The notes beneath the pieces were generated by a model, which saw only the letters and a program-made list of their open reading frames with translations, was not told where the DNA came from and did not search any database. 64,000 bases of DNA from Zhengella mangrovi. GTDB lineage: Bacteria > Pseudomonadota > Alphaproteobacteria > Rhizobiales > Rhizobiaceae. The stretch spans positions 620,001 through 684,000 of the forward strand of contig NZ_PDVP01000001.1 in assembly GCF_002727065.1 (NCBI RefSeq), in the 5' to 3' direction. Below are positions 57,509 to 64,000 of this stretch, in pieces. A program made the translations under genes and the position numbers. Each line of letters begins with the position of its first letter. Positions within the stretch are counted from its first letter, which is position 1.

Positions 57509-57833
57509 CCAGGGAAACCCGTCCATGTCGCCTGCTGTCCGCGCCGCCGTCCTCGCCCTCGCCTGCCTCGTCGCCGCGCCCGCGCTGGCCGCGCTCTCGC
57601 CCTGGTACCAGCGCCAGAAGGAACTGGAGCGCATCATCACCGATGCGCGCGTGATGGAGGCGCTGAAATCCGAGCCCATCGAAGCCATCGAATACACGGG
57701 CGAGGACCTCTATCGCGTCTATGCCGGCAGTTGCGCCGTCGAGGTGACGATCGTCGACGTGCCGGGCGGCGAGGACGTGATGGGCCCGCGCCGCTTCGAT
57801 CTCGAGGTTGGCGCCGCCGATTGCGCCGGGTGA
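57501..57833 (+). CDS. small exported protein of the MacAB-like operon
   Basis: 110 residues, no family recognised. A signal peptide (VRAAVLALACLVAAPALA) is followed by a mature part of about 80 residues with two cysteines (GSCAVEVTIVDV and AADCAG) that could form a disulfide. It overlaps the permease by 8 bp, so it is translated with the exporter; it may be an accessory factor or cargo. Start could also be the Met eight codons in (MSPAVRAAV). Confidence 0.75.
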   Translation: MNDQGNPSMSPAVRAAVLALACLVAAPALAALSPWYQRQKELERIITDARVMEALKSEPIEAIEYTGEDLYRVYAGSCAVEVTIVDVPGGEDVMGPRRFDLEVGAADCAG

Positions 57834-57927
57834 CGGCATCGGGCTCGGGTCATCCACAGGCCCGGTTTGGCGTTTCCTTCGCACTCGCCTAAAACATCGC
57901 CAATCGAAACAGCGGATTGGCGGGGGC

Positions 57928-58482
57928 ATGGCGGAGCAGGCGCAGCGCGGATATTACGGCATCGGTGTCGAGGGCATCGCGAAGCCGATGAACCTTGGCT
58001 CCCTGATGCGGACCGCCCATGCCTTCGGCGCGTCCTTCGTGTTCACGCTGGGCGCAGGTCCGCGCATCAAGGCGCTGGAACGCGCCGATACGTCCCGCTC
58101 CACCCATCACGTGCCCTATTACACCTGGGACACGGTGGAGGACATGGCACTGCCGTCGGGTTGCGTGCTGGTGGGCGTCGAACTGACCGACGACGCGATC
58201 GACCTGCCGACGTTTCGCCACCCCTTGCGCGCGGCCTACCTGATGGGCCGCGAGCGCGGCTCGCTGTCGCCGGAAGCCCAGGCCCGCTGCGCCCACGTGA
58301 TCCGCATTCCCACCCGCTTCTGCATCAACGTGGGTCTGGCCGGGGCGCTGATCATGTATGACCGCATGCTTGCCATGCGCGCCTGGCCCGGCCGCAACAC
58401 CCGTTCCCGCGTCGCGCCGAAACTGCCAGGGCAGGCCCTGACCGGACTCGTCGACCGCCTCCCGCTCGATACCGGCGGTTGA
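57928..58482 (+). CDS. TrmH/SpoU family RNA methyltransferase
   Basis: 184-residue knotted (SPOUT) methyltransferase: GVEGIAKPMNLGSLMRTAHA (motif 1, Asn-x-Gly-x-x-x-Arg), AAYLMGRERGSLSPEA (motif 2) and IPTRFCINVGLAGALIMYDR (motif 3). Likely 2'-O-methylates a tRNA or rRNA; target unknown. ATG at 57928 chosen because upstream in-frame sequence overlaps the preceding gene. Confidence 0.9.
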   Translation: MAEQAQRGYYGIGVEGIAKPMNLGSLMRTAHAFGASFVFTLGAGPRIKALERADTSRSTHHVPYYTWDTVEDMALPSGCVLVGVELTDDAIDLPTFRHPLRAAYLMGRERGSLSPEAQARCAHVIRIPTRFCINVGLAGALIMYDRMLAMRAWPGRNTRSRVAPKLPGQALTGLVDRLPLDTGG

Positions 58483-58555
58483 ATACGCGCCAAAATTCCT
58501 TGCATTTCCCGTCCGTCGCCCTAACCCTCTGGCAAATTTTGTCCGAGGGGCCTTC

Positions 58556-60568
58556 ATGACCGCGTCCGCGCCTGACCAGCCGATCTTCCTGGGGATAGAC
58601 ACCGGCGGCACCTACACCGATGCCGTACTCTGGCGCGAGGGCCATGGAGTTATCGCCCGCGCCAAGGCGCTGACCACGCGCCATGACCTTGCTGTCGGCA
58701 TCGCCGGAGCGGCGCGCGCGGTGATCGCCGAAAGCGGCATCGCGCCGTCGCGCATTGCCCTGGCCTCGCTGTCCACCACGCTGGCCACCAATGCGCTGGT
58801 CGAAGGGCAGGGCGCGCCGGCGGCCCTGGTCATGATCGGGTTCGGCGAGAAGGACCTGGAGCGCGACGGCCTGGCGCGGGCGCTAGGGCCCGAGCCGGTG
58901 GTCTTCTGCCCGGGCGGCCATGACATTCACGCCCGGCCCCAGCCGCTGGACCTCTCGCCGCTGGAAGCCGTGCTCGACGACTGGGCGACGACGCGGGCCG
59001 GCATCGCCGTCGCCGGCTATTTTGCCGTCCGCAACCCGGAGCACGAGGAAGCCGCCGCGCGGATGATCGCGGAGCGCACCGGCCTGCCGGTGACCTGCTC
59101 GCACCACCTGACCTCGAAGCTGGGCGGTCCGCGCCGCGCCCTGACGACCTTGCTGAATGCCCGCCTGGTGCCGATGATCGGCGCCCTGCTCGACGCCATG
59201 GAGCGCTTCCTGGCCGAGGAGGGCATTGGCGCACCGCTGATGGTTGTGCGCGGCGACGGAGCGCTGGTGTCGGCCGGCTTCGCCCGGGGCCGCCCGATCG
59301 AGACGATCCTGTCCGGTCCCGCCGCCAGCCTGGCGGGTGCCCGCGCGCTGACAGGCCTCGGAGATGCCTTCGTTTCCGACATCGGCGGCACGACGACCGA
59401 TGTCGCGGTGCTCGACAAGGGCCTGCCGCGCCTCGACCCCGAGGGCGCCATGGTCGGCGGCTGGCGCACCATGGTCGAGGCCGTGGCCATGCGCACCTTC
59501 GGCCTGGGCGGCGATTCCGCCGTCACGCCCGCCGAGGACGGCCTGGACGCCGGGCTGAAACTCGGGCCGCGCCGGGTCATCCCGCTGTCGCTTGCCGAAA
59601 CCCTGTTCCCGGGACGAATCGCGCCGGTGCTCGAGCGGCAGCTTGCCTCCGACCGGCCCTCGCGCCAGGAAGGCCGCTTCGCCTGGGCCACGGGGCTGGG
59701 CCTGACCGACGGGCTCGACCGGTCCGAACGCAGGCTGATGGACCTGCTGACCGCTGATCCGCAGCCGCTCGACCGCGTGCTGACGGCACTGCCGATGCAG
59801 ACCGCGCTCGATCGCCTGGTCGCCCGCGGCCTGGCCCAGGTGGCCGGCTTCACCCCGTCGGACGCGGCCCATGCGGCCGGGCGGCAGGACAACTGGCATG
59901 TCGATGCGGCCCGCCTGGCGACTGCGCTGTTCATGCGGCGCAAGGATGGACGCGGCCGCCCGCTCGCCACGTCCATCGAGGACATGGCGGCCATGGTGCT
60001 TGCCGCCGTGACCCGCCGTTCCGCCGAGGTCATCCTGGAAACCGCGCTGGTGGAAGACGGTCTCGACGGCGCGGCGATGATGGCGCATCCGCTCGCCCGG
60101 CGGGCTCTGGATGGCGTCGACGGTTTCGTCAGGGCCTCGCTGACGCTCGACCGGCCGGTGATCGGGCTGGGCGCCTCCGCCGGCCTGCACTACGCGACGC
60201 TGGGCCAGCGGGTCGGCGCCGACGTGGTCGTGCCCGCCGATGCCGGCGTGGCCAATGCCGTGGGCGCGGTCGCCGGCCAGGTGCGCCTGTCGGCCAGCGC
60301 CGAGGTGGCGCCGCTCGCCAACGGGCGGTTCCGCGTCATGGCCGGCGAGGACGTTGCCGATTTCAACACCGAGGCGGAGGCCCTCGGCCACGCGGCGGAG
60401 CGCGCCGTGGCCATGGCCGTGGACCTGGCGCTGTCAGCCGGTGCCGCCGAGGCCCATGCCACGGTGACGCAGGACATCAAGGCCAGCGAACTCGATGGCC
60501 AGCGTTTCCTCGTCGCCGCCACCATCACGGCGACGGCTTCCGGCCGCCCGCGCCTCGCCACGGGCTGA
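58556..60568 (+). CDS. hydantoinase/oxoprolinase family protein (HyuA-like)
   Basis: 670 residues of the actin-like ATP-dependent hydantoinase A family: IFLGIDTGGTYTDAVLWREG (ATP site), SLSTTLATNALVEG, FVSDIGGTTTDVAVLDKG, FGLGGDSAVTPAE. Normally paired with a HyuB subunit and sometimes a transporter, both absent nearby. Substrate could be a hydantoin, 5-oxoproline or another lactam; unknown. Confidence 0.9.
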   Translation: MTASAPDQPIFLGIDTGGTYTDAVLWREGHGVIARAKALTTRHDLAVGIAGAARAVIAESGIAPSRIALASLSTTLATNALVEGQGAPAALVMIGFGEKDLERDGLARALGPEPVVFCPGGHDIHARPQPLDLSPLEAVLDDWATTRAGIAVAGYFAVRNPEHEEAAARMIAERTGLPVTCSHHLTSKLGGPRRALTTLLNARLVPMIGALLDAMERFLAEEGIGAPLMVVRGDGALVSAGFARGRPIETILSGPAASLAGARALTGLGDAFVSDIGGTTTDVAVLDKGLPRLDPEGAMVGGWRTMVEAVAMRTFGLGGDSAVTPAEDGLDAGLKLGPRRVIPLSLAETLFPGRIAPVLERQLASDRPSRQEGRFAWATGLGLTDGLDRSERRLMDLLTADPQPLDRVLTALPMQTALDRLVARGLAQVAGFTPSDAAHAAGRQDNWHVDAARLATALFMRRKDGRGRPLATSIEDMAAMVLAAVTRRSAEVILETALVEDGLDGAAMMAHPLARRALDGVDGFVRASLTLDRPVIGLGASAGLHYATLGQRVGADVVVPADAGVANAVGAVAGQVRLSASAEVAPLANGRFRVMAGEDVADFNTEAEALGHAAERAVAMAVDLALSAGAAEAHATVTQDIKASELDGQRFLVAATITATASGRPRLATG

Positions 60569-60582
60569 CCGGCGGTGCAGGC

Positions 60583-61083
60583 TCAGTCGTCCTCGAAGTA
60601 GCCCTGTTCGGCGCCGCGATGGCAGGCCACGCAATTGGCCTTCGAGCCGACCTTCGGATTTTCGAAGGCGGCCGGGCTGACCTCCCATTTGTGGGCGCGC
60701 ACCCACCATGGCGTTTCGCTGATGCGAAGCACCGGCTCGCCGCCCTGCAGCGACCGCGCGATGCGGGAATTCTCGGGCGCGGCATTGGCGACCAGCCAGG
60801 CCTCGATCCTTGCCCGCGTCTCTTCCGCAAGGCTTGCGTCCTCGCCGAAATGGTTGGGAAGGTCGGCCATGATCGCGCTCCAGGACCGCGCCGGAAGCAT
60901 GCCGGCAGGATAGGCCATGTGGCAGGCCGAGCATTCCGTCTTCACGGTCTCGTCGGTCACCGGGCGGAAATATTCCTCGCTGTCGGCCGCGGCGGGCAGG
61001 GCGGAAGCCAGTGCCAGGCCGAGGACGGCCGCGAGGGTGAACGGGAACCGGGTGCCCGGCGCGGGTGTGGTGCAGCTTGTCAT
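60583..61083 (-). CDS. diheme cytochrome c (DHC)
   Basis: 166 residues, exported (LAAVLGLALASALPAAA), two haem sites CSACH and CVACH near the two ends of the mature protein, the spacing of the Rhodobacter DHC family. Between them is GMLPARSWSAIMADLPNHFG. ATG at 61083 is preferred to 61092 because the AAGGGAG abuts the latter. Electron carrier; partner of the SHP encoded next to it. Confidence 0.9.
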   Translation of the reverse strand: MTSCTTPAPGTRFPFTLAAVLGLALASALPAAADSEEYFRPVTDETVKTECSACHMAYPAGMLPARSWSAIMADLPNHFGEDASLAEETRARIEAWLVANAAPENSRIARSLQGGEPVLRISETPWWVRAHKWEVSPAAFENPKVGSKANCVACHRGAEQGYFEDD

Positions 61084-61105
61084 CGAATGCATCTCCCTTG
61101 AAGGT

Positions 61106-61513
61106 TCAGAGGTTGGAAAGCCAGGTGATCACGTCGCCCTTTTCCCGGGTCGTGCAGTCACGGCCGAGAACCGAGTTGCAATTGCGCCCGAACCACTTTT
61201 CCACGAAGGCCGGGTCGGTGAAGCGGTTCGGGTTGGCCGACACGGCCATCGGCTCGATCGCCTTGCCCGCGCGGGTCTTGCCGGCCGCCTTCGGGTTCGC
61301 CGTGTGGCAGGTCGTGCAGGTGGGCGTGTCGGGCTTGCCGCCGGCGTGCGTGGCATTGAAGAACGCCTTGCCGCGATCCGCCGACAGCGGTTCGCCGGCG
61401 GCCTTTTCGTAGCCGGCCAGTATGGCGTCGCGTGCCGGGTCGGCAAGCGCGCCGGCCGTGGCGCCGAGCGCGATCGCCAGCGCGAGGCAAAGGCGGGTTG
61501 GGAGATGTGTCAT
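61106..61513 (-). CDS. sphaeroides haem protein-like monohaem cytochrome c (SHP, DUF1924)
   Basis: 135 residues with signal peptide (LCLALAIALGATAGALA). One haem motif CTTCH, preceded by HAGGKPDTPT. The C-terminal GRNCNSVLGRDC holds the SHP disulfide pair and the Asn that ligates haem iron in Rhodobacter SHP and swings off on O2/NO binding. AAGGAG precedes the ATG at good distance. Middle gene of a b561-DHC / SHP / DHC operon. Confidence 0.9.
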   Translation of the reverse strand: MTHLPTRLCLALAIALGATAGALADPARDAILAGYEKAAGEPLSADRGKAFFNATHAGGKPDTPTCTTCHTANPKAAGKTRAGKAIEPMAVSANPNRFTDPAFVEKWFGRNCNSVLGRDCTTREKGDVITWLSNL

Positions 61514-61520
61514 CGTCGGT

Positions 61521-62666
61521 TCACTCCTTCGGGATCGAGATGTTGCCGGGGTAGAACAGGCCGCTCTCCGCGTCGCGGTGACAGGCCTGGCAGTTGCCCT
61601 TCGCCCCGACCTTCGCCCGCTTGAAGACGGCGGCCGGAAGATCGCCGTGAACCCGCTGCCAGAAGCGGGTCGCGGTGAGGGTGAAGGGCATGTCCGGGTT
61701 GATGCGCGCCAGCATGTGCGCGGGTTTGGTGTCGAAGGCTTCCGCCGCGTTGGCCATCACGTAAGTGCGGATGGCCTCCAGCGTCGCATCGGGCAGGCTC
61801 GCGTCCTCGCCGAAATGGTCGCCGAGGCCGGCCAGCAGCTTTTCCCAGGCCTGGCGCGGCAGGAGACTGGGATGGTAGGCCATGTGGCAGGCGCCGCATT
61901 CGTCCGCGTAGACCGGGTCGAGCGCTGCCGTCGGCACGTTGAACGCCGGCCGTTGCGCAAGGGCGAAAAGGCCGGCGCCCGCGGCGCCGAGCAGCGCGGC
62001 CATCACCAGCCCCGCCAGCAGCGGCCGCGCCCGGACCGCCGGCGCGGCATGGTCGCCGGGCCGCGCTTCCTTGGTTCCGGTCATCATGGCGCGCGCCAGG
62101 TTCTCCCGCGTGCGGATGCTCTCGAACACCGTGCCGGCCAGGTGCAGGCCGATCAGCGCGATCAGGCCATAGGCGAGCACCTCGTGCAGTTCGCGCAGGC
62201 TCCAGCCGGTTTCGAACGGGACCAGCCAGGCCAGCGGCCCGCTTTTCAGCACGCCGCCGAAAACCGCCAGGCCCGTTACGGCCAGTCCGGCAAGCACGGC
62301 CAGCAGCGCCACGATCATCACCGCGCCGGCCGGATTGTGGCCGAGATGCCGCTCGCCCTCACCGGCTCTCAGCGCCTTCAGGTGCGCCAGAACCGCGCGG
62401 GGCCCTGTGACGAAGCCCGAAAACCGCGCGTTGCGGCCGCCAAGAAACCCCCAGGCGAGGCGGATGCCGACCAGTCCCGCCATCGCGGCGCCAGCCCACA
62501 CGTGAACGTCGATCCAGTCCGCCGCGGTGAACAGCCCCGTCGCCAGCGCCGTCCCGACCGTGGCGACCAGCGACCAGTGGAACAGGCGGACGAGCGGATC
62601 CCAGGTCCGGACCGGGCCGGCAGCGTCACGGGACGGGGATGCGGATATGGTGTCGGGTGTCATCAT
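61521..62666 (-). CDS. cytochrome b561 fused to a diheme cytochrome c (DHC) domain
   Basis: 381 residues. Residues about 20-190: four-helix cytochrome b561 with His in LVRLFHWSLVATVG, DWIDVHVWAGAAMAG, LRELHEVLAYGLIALIGLHL. A fifth helix (LLAGLVMAALLGAAGAGLFA, about 220-240) anchors a periplasmic DHC-like domain with CGACH and CQACH. It should oxidise quinol and pass electrons to SHP/DHC. Two adjacent ATG codons; 62666 taken. Starts the operon, divergent from glcB. Confidence 0.9.
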   Translation of the reverse strand: MMTPDTISASPSRDAAGPVRTWDPLVRLFHWSLVATVGTALATGLFTAADWIDVHVWAGAAMAGLVGIRLAWGFLGGRNARFSGFVTGPRAVLAHLKALRAGEGERHLGHNPAGAVMIVALLAVLAGLAVTGLAVFGGVLKSGPLAWLVPFETGWSLRELHEVLAYGLIALIGLHLAGTVFESIRTRENLARAMMTGTKEARPGDHAAPAVRARPLLAGLVMAALLGAAGAGLFALAQRPAFNVPTAALDPVYADECGACHMAYHPSLLPRQAWEKLLAGLGDHFGEDASLPDATLEAIRTYVMANAAEAFDTKPAHMLARINPDMPFTLTATRFWQRVHGDLPAAVFKRAKVGAKGNCQACHRDAESGLFYPGNISIPKE

Positions 62667-62750
62667 GGCGGAAGAATTGCAGCACCCGGCTGACAAAACG
62701 CTGAATTGCAGCGATCGGGCGTCCGGGTCGGCCGGCTGAAAAGAACCTTT

Positions 62751-62780
62751 TCCAAATTGGAGAAAGTGATTTCGACTTTC
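62751..62780. promoter_or_regulatory. paired inverted repeats in the cytochrome / glcB divergent region
   Basis: TCCAA-A-TTGGA (62751-62761) is followed directly by GAAAGT-N7-ACTTTC (62762-62780). Both are perfect and lie about 90-110 bp before glcB. Possible operators for glyoxylate-pathway or cytochrome control. Confidence 0.5.
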
Positions 62781-62865
62781 GCCGATTGACGGAAAAGCGG
62801 ATGCCGTGCTCTTGAACGGCAACGGATGCGCGCTCGCGCACGAAGGACCAGGCAAGGAGGCCCCC

Positions 62866-64000
62866 ATGACCGAACGCGTTACCCGCAACGGCTTGCAGAT
62901 CGACAAGCGCCTGCACGATTTCATCGTCGACAAGGCCATTCCCGGCACCGGCGTGGAGGCAGGCGCCTTCTTCGAGGCGTTCGGCGCTGCCGTCGCTGAC
63001 CTTGCGCCGAAGAACCGCGCCCTGCTGAAGACGCGTGATGCCATGCAGGAAAAGCTCGACGCCTGGTACCGCGAGAACGGCGCGCCCGCCGACATGGAAG
63101 TCTACAAGGATTTCCTCCGCGAGATCGGCTACCTCCTGCCTGAGGGCCCGGATTTCAGGGTCGACACCCGCAACGTCGATCCCGAGATCGCCTCCGTCGC
63201 CGGTCCGCAGCTCGTGGTGCCGATCATGAACGCTCGCTTTGCGCTCAATGCGGCCAATGCCCGCTGGGGATCGCTTTACGATGCGCTCTACGGCACCGAT
63301 GCGCTGGGCGACACGCCGAAGGCCGGGGGCTACGATCCCGAGCGCGGCGCCCGCGTTATCGCCTGGGCCAAGGCCTTCCTCGATGACAGCGCGCCGCTGG
63401 ACGGCGCCTCCTGGGCCGACGCCACCGGCTTTGCCGTGGATGGCGGCCGGCTGGCGGTGACGACGGCCAACGGCACGGCCGCTCTCAGGGATGCCAGCCA
63501 GTTCGCCGGCTACGTCGGCGACGCGGCCGCCCCGTCGGAAGTCATCGTCGCCCGGAACGGCATGCATGCCCGCGTCGTGGTCGATGCCGGCCACCCGATC
63601 GGCAGGACCGACCCGGCCCATGTCGCCGACGTCATCCTGGAATCCGCGCTGACCACCATCATGGACTGCGAGGATTCTGTCGCCGCCGTCGATGCCGAGG
63701 ACAAGGTGCTCGTCTATTCCAACTGGCTCGGCCTGATGCAGGGCAACCTCGAGGAGACCTTCGAGAAGGGCGGCAGGACGATGACGCGGCGCATGAACCC
63801 GGACGTGGACTACACCGCGCCGGACGGTAAGGCCGCCTCGCTCAAGGGCCGCTCGCTGATGCTCATCCGCAACGTCGGCCACCTGATGACCAACCCGGCC
63901 ATCCTGCTGGACGACGGCACGGAAATCCCCGAGGGCATCATGGATGCCTTCGTCACCGCGCTGATCGCCCTGCACGACATCGGACCGGACGGCCGCCGCG
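62866..64000 (+). CDS. glcB: malate synthase G (partial, C-terminus outside window)
   Basis: Condenses glyoxylate and acetyl-CoA to malate in the glyoxylate cycle. About 378 of the usual 720-odd residues are visible: [52 protein letters not shown], and [17 protein letters not shown] with the metal/substrate acidic pair, then [21 protein letters not shown] precedes ATG by 5 nt. It suits growth on acetate or PHB-derived acetyl-CoA. Confidence 0.98.
   Translation, partial: MTERVTRNGLQIDKRLHDFIVDKAIPGTGVEAGAFFEAFGAAVADLAPKNRALLKTRDAMQEKLDAWYRENGAPADMEVYKDFLREIGYLLPEGPDFRVDTRNVDPEIASVAGPQLVVPIMNARFALNAANARWGSLYDALYGTDALGDTPKAGGYDPERGARVIAWAKAFLDDSAPLDGASWADATGFAVDGGRLAVTTANGTAALRDASQFAGYVGDAAAPSEVIVARNGMHARVVVDAGHPIGRTDPAHVADVILESALTTIMDCEDSVAAVDAEDKVLVYSNWLGLMQGNLEETFEKGGRTMTRRMNPDVDYTAPDGKAASLKGRSLMLIRNVGHLMTNPAILLDDGTEIPEGIMDAFVTALIALHDIGPDGRR

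Overview
The window is a GC-rich, densely coded chromosomal segment of an alphaproteobacterium, most likely of the Hyphomicrobiales (Rhizobiales). Supporting signs are a Shemin-pathway hemA, a dnaK-dnaJ-pmtA-pyrF gene order, an AccD without its zinc-finger cysteines, an intracellular PHB depolymerase, a urease operon with rhizobial-style inserted genes, a FrcBCAK-type sugar transporter, a CtrA-like site, and 44-bp palindromic repeats of rhizobial type. I cannot name the genus. No rRNA, tRNA, CRISPR array, prophage or transposase was seen.

Layout. 1-7 kb (minus strand): pyrF (cut by the window edge), a flavin reductase, pmtA, dnaJ, dnaK behind an RpoH-type heat-shock promoter, and an acyl-CoA dehydrogenase. 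7.2-10.3 kb: an orphan TRAP solute receptor, two glutathione S-transferases and an AhpD-like protein. 10.4-16.2 kb: trpB-trpA-accD-folC-grpB-like, with trpF displaced to the opposite strand. 16.2-18.7 kb: a small lipoprotein, a YgjP-type metallopeptidase, a DUF2852 membrane protein and an alpha/beta hydrolase. 18.9-24 kb: infC (ATT start)-rpmI-rplT-pheS-pheT. 24.4-26.5 kb: PHB depolymerase and a transglutaminase-like cysteine protease.

Nitrogen block. The complete urease set (ureD, A, B, C, E, F, G plus a UreJ/HupE nickel permease) lies at 26.7-35.3 kb on the minus strand. It is interleaved with an HD alarmone-hydrolase-like gene, an LprI-like protein, RidA, an ABM monooxygenase, a peroxiredoxin and a YrhK protein. 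The urea ABC transporter urtABCDE is at 44.8-50.6 kb. Both ureD and urtA have an excellent sigma-54 (-24/-12) promoter, so urea uptake and hydrolysis are probably co-controlled by nitrogen status.

Sugar block (35.4-42.5 kb). A FrcB-C-A-K-like ABC system contains an inserted D-lyxose/D-mannose isomerase-like gene. It is divergent from a ROK regulator, a RbsD/FucU mutarotase and a PfkB kinase, across a 39-bp two-tier palindrome that covers both -35 elements. This looks like a complete import-mutarotation-isomerisation-phosphorylation route for an aldose or ketose.

Right part. hemA has an FNR/FixK-like box. An Rrf2/NsrR-type regulator faces a 1.2-kb non-coding region with an FNR-like box, several palindromes and a duplicated 111-bp repeat. 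Then come lepA, a MacA-like adaptor with a split MacB-type ABC exporter, a TrmH-family methylase, an orphan hydantoinase A, and a cytochrome cluster (DHC diheme, SHP, and a cytochrome b561 fused to a second DHC domain). The window ends within glcB (malate synthase G).
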